From Sediminibacterium sp. (GTDB lineage Bacteria; Bacteroidota; Bacteroidia; Chitinophagales; Chitinophagaceae): a stretch of DNA of 40,949 nt. The translations under genes were made by a program, and so were the position numbers. The DNA lies in assembly GCA_028687975.1 (NCBI GenBank), contig JAQTZD010000011.1, forward strand, positions 1 to 40,949, written 5' to 3'. This document shows positions 24,584 through 34,443 of this stretch, piece after piece. How positions within the stretch are numbered: position 1 is the stretch's first letter; the number at the start of each line of letters is the position of its first letter. The notes under the pieces were generated by a model, which worked only from the letters and a program-made list of their open reading frames with translations, searched no databases and was not told where the DNA came from.

Positions 24584-26821
24584 ATGAAATTTTTTTTAAC
24601 AGCTTTACTGGCGGTAAGCTCTATTTTGACAATGGCTCAGCAGCCTATAAAGGGTACTGTAGTTGATGCAAGTACCAATCTTTCACTGGAAGGGGTTGTG
24701 GTTACACTTTTACCGGATAACAGGTCTGTTGTAACAGATATCAGGGGTCAGTTTATTTGTTTGCCTACCAATCAAACTACGCATATTTATTTTAGCTCCA
24801 TTGGATACCAGGATATAATGATGGAGGTCGGAAATATTGTTTCATCGGTTCCCGTTGCCATGAAGCCCGGATCAACGCAATTGAAGCAGGTAACAGTCAG
24901 ATCACAGGCAGGAGAGGAATATAAGACCATCAGCAAAACAGATATCAGGATGCGGGGTGTTAACAATTCTCAGGAAATTTTAAGAATGGTACCCGGATTA
25001 TTTATTGGTCAGCATCAGGGCGGCGGTAAAGCAGAGCAAATCTTTATCCGTGGATTTGACTGTGATCATGGAACGGATATCAATATAACTGCAGATGGAA
25101 TACCGGTAAACATGGTTTCTCAGGCACATGGGCAGGGTTACGCAGATATGCACTTTGTGATACCGGAAACGATTGAACAGGTGGATTTTCAAAAAGGGCC
25201 CTATGACGCATCCAAAGGCAATTTTACCACTTCTGGTTTTGTAGACATCCGAACCCGAAATGGTCTGGGTAATAATACGATTAAGCTGGAGGGGGGTATG
25301 TTTGATACCTACCGGGCGCTGGCTATGTTTAATCTGTTAAATGAGAGAGCTAAAGAAAAACAACAATCGCTCTATGTGGCCGGTGAAATGGCTTATTCGA
25401 ATGGATTTTTTGAATCTCCCCAGCACTTTAACCGGTTTAATTTCTTTTTGAAGTATAATGGGAAAATTTCAGGAAAAACATACCTCACATTTAGCGCATC
25501 CTCTTTTAGCAGCAAGTGGGATGCCTCAGGACAAATTCCGGATCGTGCAGTTGCGGATGGCTCCATTGGTTTTTACGGGGCCATTGACAATTCCGAGGGA
25601 GGTAATACACAAAGACAAAACCTGAATGCACAGTTCATCACTACCCTTAAAAACGGAAATTATTTTAAAAATCAGCTTTGGTATTCACGTTATCGGTTTA
25701 ACCTGCATTCTAATTTTACGTTTTATTTGGATGACCCTGTTAATGGTGATCAGATCAGGCAAAGTGAGAACAGGAATCTAATGGGCTACAACGGAAGTTA
25801 TCATTTCAATACGCAATTGGGTGCCGTTCAACTCAGTTCGGTATCCGGAATTGGCTTAAGGCATGATCAGATCAATGACCTGGAACTTTCCCATACTGTT
25901 GATCGAAATATTCTGTTAAACAGAAAAGCATATGGGGATGTTGCAGAAACCAATTTGTATGCTTATCAAAGTGAAACCATTCGGTTTTCAGACAAATTCA
26001 GCATCAATTTGGGGCTACGGTATGATCAGTTGCTTAACAATTATAAAGATCACCTCCGTTCAGACAGTTCTTTCAGAGCAAATGCCGGCATACTCAGTCC
26101 TAAGCTGAGTTTTCATTATCAAAGCAATAAAAACACCAGGATTTACCTGAATCTTGGAAAAGGATTTCATTCAAACGACACCAGGGTTGCTGTTCTTGAA
26201 AAAGGAAGAGAGGTAATGCCTGCAGCTTATTCTGCAGATTTAGGTGTAATACTCAAACCAGCCAAAAACGTCTTGTTACACGGCGCTATGTGGTACCTTT
26301 GGTTAAATCAGGAATTTGTATATAGTGGAGACGGGGCCTATGTTGAACCGTCCGGAAGAACGCAAAGAACAGGATTCGATTTTTCTATCCGGTACGAACC
26401 TGTTAAGTCGGTTTATGTAGATGTGGACCTCAATTATGCGCACGGAAGAATGGTAGATGAGGTAAAGGGGAATAACTATATACCGCTGGCTCCGGTTTGG
26501 AGCAGCACAGGTGGTATTATGTATAAAAATAAAACCGGAATCAATGGTAGTATCCGGTACAGATGGCTTGGAAACAGACCTGCTAATGAAGATTATTCAA
26601 TCATCGCTAAAGGATACTTTGTGAATGATTTGGTATTGAACTATACGCAGGCAAAATATGAGATTGGATTAACCATCCAAAATATGTTCAATGTAAAATG
26701 GAAAGAAACGCAGTTTGCTACGCTTACCCGATTAAAAAATGAAATTGTTCCTGTAGAGGAGATTCATTTTACGCCGGGAACAAAATTGGCTGCAAAGATC
26801 AGTCTGAGTTTTTTCTTTTAA
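24584..26821 (+). CDS. TonB-dependent outer-membrane receptor inside the hyp operon
   Basis: Outer-membrane active transporter of 745 residues. Signal peptide 1-19, a carboxypeptidase-regulatory-like domain (20-100), plug domain (about 110-220) and a 22-strand barrel ending in the aromatic stretch SLSFFF. The plug contains RGFDCDHGTD, VNMVSQAHGQGYADMH and KGPYDASKG; potential metal ligands are H144, C160, H162, H182 and H190. It sits 18 nt after hypD and 9 nt before hypE on the same strand, so it is almost certainly co-transcribed. No SusD partner is adjacent, which argues against glycan uptake. A role in nickel-complex uptake is inferred from context, not shown by the sequence. Confidence 0.92.
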   Translation: MKFFLTALLAVSSILTMAQQPIKGTVVDASTNLSLEGVVVTLLPDNRSVVTDIRGQFICLPTNQTTHIYFSSIGYQDIMMEVGNIVSSVPVAMKPGSTQLKQVTVRSQAGEEYKTISKTDIRMRGVNNSQEILRMVPGLFIGQHQGGGKAEQIFIRGFDCDHGTDINITADGIPVNMVSQAHGQGYADMHFVIPETIEQVDFQKGPYDASKGNFTTSGFVDIRTRNGLGNNTIKLEGGMFDTYRALAMFNLLNERAKEKQQSLYVAGEMAYSNGFFESPQHFNRFNFFLKYNGKISGKTYLTFSASSFSSKWDASGQIPDRAVADGSIGFYGAIDNSEGGNTQRQNLNAQFITTLKNGNYFKNQLWYSRYRFNLHSNFTFYLDDPVNGDQIRQSENRNLMGYNGSYHFNTQLGAVQLSSVSGIGLRHDQINDLELSHTVDRNILLNRKAYGDVAETNLYAYQSETIRFSDKFSINLGLRYDQLLNNYKDHLRSDSSFRANAGILSPKLSFHYQSNKNTRIYLNLGKGFHSNDTRVAVLEKGREVMPAAYSADLGVILKPAKNVLLHGAMWYLWLNQEFVYSGDGAYVEPSGRTQRTGFDFSIRYEPVKSVYVDVDLNYAHGRMVDEVKGNNYIPLAPVWSSTGGIMYKNKTGINGSIRYRWLGNRPANEDYSIIAKGYFVNDLVLNYTQAKYEIGLTIQNMFNVKWKETQFATLTRLKNEIVPVEEIHFTPGTKLAAKISLSFFF

Positions 26822-26830
26822 AAAACATGT

Positions 26831-27886
26831 ATGACCAACAAAATTAAAATGCAGTTACAGTGCCCGATGCCAAAATTCGATTTTGATGTAATTACGCTGG
26901 GGCACGGTAGTGGGGGGTTACTTACACACCGTCTTTTGAAAAGCGGGGTCTTCGATATTTTTAAGAATGACCTCTTAGACCAACAGCACGACGGGGCCAT
27001 TTTTGAAATGAATGGTAAAACGGCTTTTAGTTCCGACAGCTATGTTATTTCTCCTATTTTTTTCCCTGGGGGTAATATTGGTGATGTGGCAGTGAATGGT
27101 ACGGTCAATGACCTGTCTATGTGCGGAGCAAAACCACAATATCTCTCTCTTGCGTTTATCATTGAAGAAGGGTTTCCTATGACGTCATTCTGGGAAATTC
27201 TGGTTAGCATTAAAAATGCTGCAGACAATGCAGGCGTTCAGATTGTAACGGGCGATACCAAAGTGGTGGAAAAGGGAAAGGGAGATCAGATTTATATCAA
27301 CACATCCGGTGTAGGGCTGGTCAACCCCAAGGCCAATATTCATCATAAGAACATACAGGATGGCGATGTGATAATTGTAAGCGGTAACATTGCAACACAC
27401 GGAATGGCTATTATGAGTTTACGTCAGGGATTGGAGTTCGAAACCAATATTGTAAGCGATACAGCCAACCTGAACCACACTGTACAATCGTTGGTAGAGG
27501 TTTTTGGAACAGATATTCATTTTCTCCGGGATCCTACAAGAGGTGGCGTGGCATCTGTTTTGAATGAAATAGCTGAACTCACCCAGCTGGGATTTTATCT
27601 GGATCAAAAGTTGCTCCCCATTGAAGAACAGGTAGACGGGGCTTGTGAAATGCTGGGTCTTGATCCGCTGTATGTTGCCAATGAAGGCTTGTTTATTGCG
27701 ATCGTGAACAAGGATATCGCAGATAATTTTCTGAGCATGCTGCGCAAAGACAACAATGGCGCCAATGCGGCCATTATTGGAGAAGTTACAAGTGATCATG
27801 CCGGTAAGGTTATGATGAAGAGCCGTGTGGGCGGAAAGCGCATGGTGAACTATTTAACCGGAGAACAACTGCCAAGGATTTGTTAG
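26831..27886 (+). CDS. hypE: Hydrogenase maturation protein HypE (thiocyanate-forming)
   Basis: Takes the carbamoyl group from HypF on its C-terminal cysteine and dehydrates it with ATP to a thiocyanate, the source of the cyanide ligands. The 351 residues belong to the PurM/AIR synthase fold family. The N-terminal LGHGSGG motif, the GDTKVVEKGKGD segment and the RDPTRGGVASVLNEIA region are clear. The protein ends PRIC, with the required terminal cysteine. The start is at 26831, though an ATG at 26849 also gives a full domain. It is the last gene of the maturation operon. Confidence 0.96.
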   Translation: MTNKIKMQLQCPMPKFDFDVITLGHGSGGLLTHRLLKSGVFDIFKNDLLDQQHDGAIFEMNGKTAFSSDSYVISPIFFPGGNIGDVAVNGTVNDLSMCGAKPQYLSLAFIIEEGFPMTSFWEILVSIKNAADNAGVQIVTGDTKVVEKGKGDQIYINTSGVGLVNPKANIHHKNIQDGDVIIVSGNIATHGMAIMSLRQGLEFETNIVSDTANLNHTVQSLVEVFGTDIHFLRDPTRGGVASVLNEIAELTQLGFYLDQKLLPIEEQVDGACEMLGLDPLYVANEGLFIAIVNKDIADNFLSMLRKDNNGANAAIIGEVTSDHAGKVMMKSRVGGKRMVNYLTGEQLPRIC

Positions 27887-27922
27887 CAGAGTTCCTTAAT
27901 TTGGTGTTTAAAACAACCTGTT

Positions 27923-28420
27923 TTGAAAAAAAGAGAAGGGTATATTTCCTGGGATGAATATTTTATGGGCATTGCTCTTTTATCGGGGCATCGCAGCAAG
28001 GATCCAAATACACAGGTAGGCGCTTGCATTGTAAACGATAAGAACCGGATTGTAGGTGCCGGTTACAATGGCTTGCCTATTGGTTGTCATGACGATGAGT
28101 TCCCCTGGGCCAAAACGGGAGAATTCCTTGAAACAAAGTATCCCTTTGTTTGCCATGCAGAGCTGAACGCCATTTTGAATAATATAGGAATGGATTTGCG
28201 CAATTGTAAAATTTACACCGCATTGTTTCCTTGTAATGAATGCACAAAGGCAATTATTCAGTCGGGCATCACCGAAGTAATTTATCTCTCGGATAAATAC
28301 GAAGGCACAGATGCTGCAAAAGCATCAAGGATGATGTTAGATAAAGCAGGAGTAACCTATCGAAAGGTAAATGTGAGTATCCCGGCTTTGACCCTATCTT
28401 TCAATGAGGCGGATGTTTAG
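27923..28420 (+). CDS. Deoxycytidylate (dCMP) deaminase
   Basis: Zinc enzyme converting dCMP to dUMP for dTTP synthesis. The 165 residues show the zinc-deaminase signatures CHAE (H78, E80) and PCNEC (C104, C107). The GAGYNGLPIGCHDDEFPW segment is typical of the dCMP deaminase branch. The frame has no ATG between the preceding stop (27884) and the conserved N-terminus, so the start is most likely TTG at 27923, giving MKKREGYISWDEYFM as in relatives. It lies 36 nt after hypE but has no evident link to the hydrogenase. Its end overlaps the convergent hydrolase gene by 27 bp. Confidence 0.9.
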   Translation: MKKREGYISWDEYFMGIALLSGHRSKDPNTQVGACIVNDKNRIVGAGYNGLPIGCHDDEFPWAKTGEFLETKYPFVCHAELNAILNNIGMDLRNCKIYTALFPCNECTKAIIQSGITEVIYLSDKYEGTDAAKASRMMLDKAGVTYRKVNVSIPALTLSFNEADV

Positions 28421-29302
28421 CATCCATTGTTTCAATAAATCCGGCCACTGCTCTTCACTTTGTTTGTTGGTCATTCCAAAACCATGACCTCCTTTTTCGA
28501 AAAGGTGTAAAAAGGATGAAACCCCGTTTTGTTGCAGTGCCTGATGATAAACTAAGGCATTTTTTACAGGCACGGTAGAGTCGTCTTTTGCATGAATAAT
28601 AAAAGCAGGAGGCGTTTGGCTGTTTACCCAATGCTCATTACTGAAATAACGGAGTTGTTCGGCAGTAGCGCCTGCACCGACCAGGTTATCCGCGGATCCT
28701 TTGTGACCAAATGCCTGAAAGCTGATTACCGGGTATAACAGGATCTGAAAGTCGGGTCTTAATGAGATGCGATTCGGGTTGTCTATTTTCAGATCCATAT
28801 AATGCGAAGACAGGCTGGCTGCCAGATGACCGCCTGCAGAAAAACCCAGTACCCCGATTTTATCAGAAAGAATTCCCCAGGCGGCAGCATTGTGCCTGGC
28901 AAGGTACATGGCCTGTTGAAGGTCCTGTAATGGAGCAAGAGATGGATCCGGTTGGTTGTTCTTGTTGGGGATTCTGTATTTAAGCACCAGTGCATTGATT
29001 CCAATAGAATTCAGGAATAAGGCAACATCTGAGCCTTCATGACCAGCGGCCAGTACCGAATATCCGCCCCCCGGACAAATGATCACACATGGACGCTGAA
29101 CAGTATCCTCCTTTACGCGGTAAAAGTGGTATGCAGGCTGGCTAACCTTGCTGATAATTAAAATACCTGCATCGTTGTACACAGCTGATTCATCGTTGGC
29201 TGTTGCAGTATGGTTGGGAATTTGACTGTATAGCGGAAGGTATTGTGCCATGGAAATCTGATGAAAGAACAAAAAGGTGGTCAGCCAGAATAAATGCTTC
29301 AT
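28394..29302 (-). CDS. Secreted alpha/beta hydrolase, esterase/acetyl-xylan-esterase-like
   Basis: Exported hydrolase of 302 residues with a signal peptide (1-19, ending ISMAQ). The fold is that of BD-FAE/carbohydrate esterase-like enzymes common in Bacteroidota. Visible are the oxyanion segment CPGGGYS (76-82), the nucleophile motif GFSAGGHLAAS with Ser155, an acidic residue in HAKDDSTVP and the catalytic His in KGGHGFGM. The substrate is probably an ester on a sugar polymer or a short-chain ester, but no polysaccharide locus is nearby. Convergent with the dCMP deaminase gene and overlapping it by 27 bp. Confidence 0.85.
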   Translation of the reverse strand: MKHLFWLTTFLFFHQISMAQYLPLYSQIPNHTATANDESAVYNDAGILIISKVSQPAYHFYRVKEDTVQRPCVIICPGGGYSVLAAGHEGSDVALFLNSIGINALVLKYRIPNKNNQPDPSLAPLQDLQQAMYLARHNAAAWGILSDKIGVLGFSAGGHLAASLSSHYMDLKIDNPNRISLRPDFQILLYPVISFQAFGHKGSADNLVGAGATAEQLRYFSNEHWVNSQTPPAFIIHAKDDSTVPVKNALVYHQALQQNGVSSFLHLFEKGGHGFGMTNKQSEEQWPDLLKQWMLNIRLIER

Positions 29303-29487
29303 AAACGGGTTCCTGATTCTGTTTTCAAGTTAGTCAAAAGCAGGAAAAAATAAGACCAATTCTGTACTATTATCCATAAAAATGCAGAACTTTATACTAT
29401 GCAGCTCTGGAAAAATATCATTAGCCGACCTTCCTGAAATTCCCTTTAGGAGTTGCATCCCCCACTTTTTTTTATGTCGTTTGTGAA

Positions 29488-29501
29488 TTCATATTCATGA
29501 A
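29488..29501. promoter_or_regulatory. Inverted repeat TTCAT-N4-ATGAA upstream of tryptophanase gene
   Basis: A perfect 5-4-5 palindrome 69 nt before the tnaA start. Its geometry matches CRP/FNR-family boxes, though the half-site sequence is not canonical. It is short, so chance is possible in AT-rich DNA. Confidence 0.3.
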
Positions 29502-29513
29502 GCAATGTGTGTA

Positions 29514-29542
29514 CATCATGCTTTGATTCATTCAGCATGATG
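29514..29542. promoter_or_regulatory. 9-bp inverted repeat upstream of tryptophanase gene
   Basis: CATCATGCT (29514-29522) and AGCATGATG (29534-29542) are perfect inverted copies with an 11-nt spacer, ending 28 nt before the tnaA ATG. They could be an operator or, if transcribed, a leader hairpin near the start codon. An overlapping repeat GATTCAT-N8-ATGAATC spans 29525-29546, so two alternative pairings are possible. Confidence 0.45.
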
Positions 29543-29570
29543 AATCCGTTATACCGTCAAATAAAAATTA

Positions 29571-30947
29571 ATGAAAACCATTATTGAACCGTTTAGGATC
29601 AAATCGGTGGAACCGATTTATTTTACTACAAAAGAACAAAGAGCCGTTATTCTCAAAGACGCACATTATAATCCCTTTCTCATACATGCCAATGAAGTGC
29701 TGATAGATTTGCTTACCGACAGTGGAACAAGCGCTATGAGCAGCAATCAATGGGCTGGCATTATGCAGGGGGATGAATCCTATGCCGGAAGTACCAGTTT
29801 TTTTCACTTTGAATCTACCATTCAGGAGATCACCGGTATGCCGGTTGTTATTCCTACCCATCAGGGAAGGGCTTCGGAAAAAATCCTTTTCAGCATTGTT
29901 GGCGGAAAAGGGAAATACATTGTGAGCAATACATTGTTCGATACCACAAGAGCCAATATAGAATTTTCCGGAGCAACGGGAGTAGACCTGATTTGTGAGG
30001 AAGGAAAGTATCCCACAATCCCCGCAGCCTTCAAAGGCAATATGGATATTGATGCGTTGAAAAACTTTATTGCGGAGAAAGGAGCCGAAAATATTCCCCT
30101 TTGCATGATAACCATTACCAATAATTCCGGTGGCGGCCAGCCGGTAAGTATGCAGAATATCCGTGAGGCAAAAGCAGTATGCAGTTCCTATGGAATACCG
30201 CTGTTTATAGACGCCTGCCGGTTTGCAGAGAATGCTTATTTTATAAAGCAGCGCGAAACCGGGTATTCAGAAAAAAGCATCCCTGAAATTGTGCGGGAAT
30301 TGTTTTCTTATGCAGATGGGTGTACTATGAGTGCAAAAAAAGATGCATTTGCCAATATCGGTGGATTTATTGCCATGCACAGCGAACAGCTGGCACAACA
30401 GTGTCGTAATATGCTGATCTTGACCGAAGGGTTTCCCACCTACGGTGGCCTTGCAGGAAGAGACCTGGAAGCCATTGCGATCGGGTTACGGGAGGTGATG
30501 GATGAACATTATCTGCAATACAGGATTCGCAGTGTGGAATACCTGACCAATCAACTGATAGCTGCCGGTGTGCCTGTAATGCAGCCCGCAGGAGGACACG
30601 CCATTTACCTGGACGCCAAAAAGTTTCTTGCGCATATTCCGGTACACCAGTATCCCGGACAGGCACTGGTAGGTGCCTTGTACCTGCATGGTGGCATACG
30701 GGGTGTTGAAATTGGCTCATTGATGTTTGGTAAATACGATGAACACCGGCAGTTGATTCCTGCTCAACAGGAGTTGGTCCGTTTGGCTATTCCCAGAAGG
30801 GTATATACACAAAGTCATATTGATTATGTAGCAGAAGTCATTATTGAAGTGTTTCAGGAAAGAGAAAAAATCAAAGGTCTGACCATTGTGGAAGAGGCGC
30901 CGATGCTCCGGCATTTTACCGCAAAACTAACCCCTGTTAAATCATAA
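29571..30947 (+). CDS. tnaA: Tryptophanase (tryptophan indole-lyase)
   Basis: PLP-dependent beta-eliminating lyase cleaving L-tryptophan to indole, pyruvate and ammonia in the cytoplasm. The 458 residues align along their whole length with the tryptophanase/tyrosine phenol-lyase family (about 456-471). The PLP lysine lies in TMSAKKDA (Lys257), with Asp214 and Arg217 (IDACRFAEN) for the cofactor and substrate. The specificity positions are of tryptophanase type: Asp124 in LFDTT, matching E. coli Asp137, and Ile381 in RGVEIGS, where tyrosine phenol-lyase has Arg. The C-terminus LRHFTAKL also matches TnaA. First gene of a tandem pair, 15 nt before the phenol-lyase gene. No tnaC-like leader peptide or tnaB permease was recognised. 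Confidence 0.92.
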   Translation: MKTIIEPFRIKSVEPIYFTTKEQRAVILKDAHYNPFLIHANEVLIDLLTDSGTSAMSSNQWAGIMQGDESYAGSTSFFHFESTIQEITGMPVVIPTHQGRASEKILFSIVGGKGKYIVSNTLFDTTRANIEFSGATGVDLICEEGKYPTIPAAFKGNMDIDALKNFIAEKGAENIPLCMITITNNSGGGQPVSMQNIREAKAVCSSYGIPLFIDACRFAENAYFIKQRETGYSEKSIPEIVRELFSYADGCTMSAKKDAFANIGGFIAMHSEQLAQQCRNMLILTEGFPTYGGLAGRDLEAIAIGLREVMDEHYLQYRIRSVEYLTNQLIAAGVPVMQPAGGHAIYLDAKKFLAHIPVHQYPGQALVGALYLHGGIRGVEIGSLMFGKYDEHRQLIPAQQELVRLAIPRRVYTQSHIDYVAEVIIEVFQEREKIKGLTIVEEAPMLRHFTAKLTPVKS

Positions 30948-32342
<1,395 letters not shown>

Positions 32343-32363
32343 TATAAACTGCGCTACAGGGTT

Positions 32364-32371
32364 TATCTTTG
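32364..32371 (+). promoter_or_regulatory. -7 promoter element of first GNAT gene
   Basis: TATCTTTG matches TAnnTTTG exactly and ends 6 nt before the ATG at 32378, predicting a leaderless or near-leaderless transcript, as for the merC-like gene. No TTTG is found 19 nt upstream. It supports the ATG at 32378 over the TTG at 32369. Confidence 0.45.
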
Positions 32372-32377
32372 GCTCTT

Positions 32378-32941
32378 ATGAGTGCAGTGATTATTAAACG
32401 CGTTACTGATGTTTCTGAACTGAATGGCATTAAGGAATTGCAGGCCGCTAATCTGAAAACATTGATTTCAGAAGAGGAGGCTGCCAGTCAGGGTTTTTTG
32501 AGTGCAACCTATTCTGCAGCATTTCTGGAGCAGATGCACCTGTCCTGCCCCTCCATTGTAGCGAAGGATGGGGAGGAAGTGGTAGGCTATGCCTTGGTCA
32601 CGACCCAGGAGAACCGTTATCAGCACGATTTATTGGCCGATTTGTTTAATACGATTGACACACTTAGCTACAATCATCAGCCGCTGAAAGTGTCTCGTTA
32701 TGTGGTGGTAGGTCAGCTTTGCGTAGCGAAAGCATATCGGGGGCAGGGCCTTGTACAGCAGTTGTATGGTCAATTTAAAGCCGCTTTGAGTGATCAGTTC
32801 GATTTTTGTATAACGGATGTGGCCCAGGCCAACCGACGTTCCCTGAAAGCCCACCTCAAAACAGGGTTTGAAGTAATTGATACCTTGCATTATGGAGGAA
32901 TAGGCTGGGATATTGTTTTATGGGATTGGACCAAAAGATAA
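32378..32941 (+). CDS. GNAT-family N-acetyltransferase
   Basis: Predicted cytoplasmic acetyl-CoA-dependent acyltransferase, 187 residues. The GNAT core is recognisable by the strand and acetyl-CoA loop RYVVVGQLCVAKAYRGQGLVQQLY (motif A, with RGQG) and the following IADVxxxNxRSLKAHLKTGFEVI-like pattern (TDVAQANRRSLKAH). The substrate is unknown. It follows the tyrosine phenol-lyase gene by 35 nt, but an exact -7 box suggests its own promoter. It lies 5 nt before a second GNAT gene. Confidence 0.85.
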   Translation: MSAVIIKRVTDVSELNGIKELQAANLKTLISEEEAASQGFLSATYSAAFLEQMHLSCPSIVAKDGEEVVGYALVTTQENRYQHDLLADLFNTIDTLSYNHQPLKVSRYVVVGQLCVAKAYRGQGLVQQLYGQFKAALSDQFDFCITDVAQANRRSLKAHLKTGFEVIDTLHYGGIGWDIVLWDWTKR

Positions 32942-32946
32942 ATAGC

Positions 32947-33630
32947 ATGATTCGTTCAATAGATAATCCGGTTTGGGAAGCACTCGGCACTAAACAGCAA
33001 CATTTCAATCAGGGAACAGCATGGGTAAAGTTTTTCCCGGAAAATGTTTCTCCCTTTATCGGAATGAAAAACTGGGACGAAGCAGACCGTCAGGAACTGC
33101 TTCTGCAAATACCCGACAACAGATCATTTTCTGTAATGATTGCAAAAGAAGTGCAATTGCCCGAAGAAACAGAATTGATTTTTTCCATTCCCCTTTACCA
33201 GATGTACTGTTCTGCATTAAACCCGGTTGATGAAAGGGAGCTTACTGTTCGTAGTTTGAGTGATGCAGATGTTCCGCAAATGCTCGAACTCACCGAATTA
33301 ACCAGGCCAGGCCCATTCTACAGTAAAACCATTACATTCGGCAACTATATAGGATTGTTTCAAAACAACCGGCTGATTTCAATGGCAGGAGAGCGGCTAA
33401 AAACCAATGGATATACCGAAGTCAGTGCAATATGTACACATCCTGAATTCCTTGGCAATGGATATGCATCTTATCTTACTTCAAAAGTGGCAGAAGGAAT
33501 TTTCCGTGATGGGTCTGTTCCTTTTCTGCATGTGCGAACAGACAATGCAGCTGCCATTCGTGTTTACCAAAAGTTGGGGTTTCAGATAAGGGCAGATGTT
33601 TACTTCGCTGTTTTTAAAAAAAGAGCGTAG
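32947..33630 (+). CDS. GNAT-family N-acetyltransferase (FR47-like)
   Basis: Protein of 227 residues whose C-terminal half is an FR47-like GNAT domain. It shows AICTHPEFLGNGYASYLTS (acetyl-CoA binding motif A, GNGYA) and VRTDNAAAIRVYQKLGFQIR (motif B). The N-terminal half (1-110) is a divergent extension, perhaps a second degenerate GNAT fold. The ATG at 32947 avoids overlap with the upstream GNAT gene; a start at 32920 is possible. It is 5 nt downstream of the other GNAT gene, so the two are likely co-transcribed. Substrate unknown. Confidence 0.83.
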   Translation: MIRSIDNPVWEALGTKQQHFNQGTAWVKFFPENVSPFIGMKNWDEADRQELLLQIPDNRSFSVMIAKEVQLPEETELIFSIPLYQMYCSALNPVDERELTVRSLSDADVPQMLELTELTRPGPFYSKTITFGNYIGLFQNNRLISMAGERLKTNGYTEVSAICTHPEFLGNGYASYLTSKVAEGIFRDGSVPFLHVRTDNAAAIRVYQKLGFQIRADVYFAVFKKRA

Positions 33631-33700
33631 CTATCTCGATTTTTAACCAAAATTTAATCTCATATTTGCGGCCGAAATAACCCCAAATATTGCTGAATAA

Positions 33701-34441
33701 ATGATTGTTTTTGTATTTCTCTTGCTGCACTGGTACCTTTCCTTATTTGCACAAACTTTTTACCTCCATCGTTACTCCGCCCATAAAATGTTTACCATGA
33801 ATCCATTCTGGGAAAAATTCTGGTACATCTATTCGTGGATTACACAGGGCACTTCTTATCTGAATGCCCGGGCATATGCCATTCTGCACCGTATGCACCA
33901 TGCTTATAGTGATACAGAAAAAGATCCGCACACACCTCATTTTTTCAGGGAGGTCTTTTCCATGATGTGGCATACGAAAAAAGTATACCATGGCGTGTTA
34001 AAAGGTACCCTTGAAATAGAACCAAAATTCGATAAAAATTTCCCTGTATATCCCACAATAGACAAAATAGCAGACAGCTGGCTTACCCGCTTAGCATTTG
34101 CTGCAGGTTATGTGTTGTTTTATGTGTTTTTTGCAACAGAATGGTGGATGTATCTCTTACTGCCGATCCATTTTCTCATTGGACCCATCCAGGGAGCTGT
34201 TGTAAACTGGGCAGGGCATAAGTATGGATACAGAAATTTTAATGAAAAAGATCATTCCAAGAATACCCTGATATTCGATTTTCTGATGCTCGGAGAATTA
34301 TTTCAGAACAATCACCACCATGCCGGCGCCCGCCCGAATTTCGCAGCAAAATGGTGGGAGTTGGATCCCGTTTATCCCATCATCCGGCTTTTTGATAAAA
34401 TCGGAATAATTAAACTGGTTCCTATTAAAGCCGTTAAATAA
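33701..34441 (+). CDS. Membrane fatty-acid desaturase (acyl-CoA delta-9 type)
   Basis: Integral membrane di-iron enzyme that inserts a cis double bond into acyl chains, using O2. The 246 residues contain the three histidine boxes of the family: HRYSAH (23-28), HRMHH (63-67) and NNHHH near residue 207, with hydrophobic segments between them. It is shorter than animal stearoyl-CoA desaturases but normal for bacterial members. The electron donor is not encoded nearby. Convergent with the beta-barrel gene, with 2 bp between stop codons. Need for O2 shows the organism is at least partly aerobic. Confidence 0.88.
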   Translation: MIVFVFLLLHWYLSLFAQTFYLHRYSAHKMFTMNPFWEKFWYIYSWITQGTSYLNARAYAILHRMHHAYSDTEKDPHTPHFFREVFSMMWHTKKVYHGVLKGTLEIEPKFDKNFPVYPTIDKIADSWLTRLAFAAGYVLFYVFFATEWWMYLLLPIHFLIGPIQGAVVNWAGHKYGYRNFNEKDHSKNTLIFDFLMLGELFQNNHHHAGARPNFAAKWWELDPVYPIIRLFDKIGIIKLVPIKAVK

Positions 34442-34443
34442 AA

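Noticed and set aside
24584..26821. SusC-type glycan uptake receptor
   Set aside because: No SusD partner and no glycoside hydrolases nearby; the gene sits within the hyp operon.
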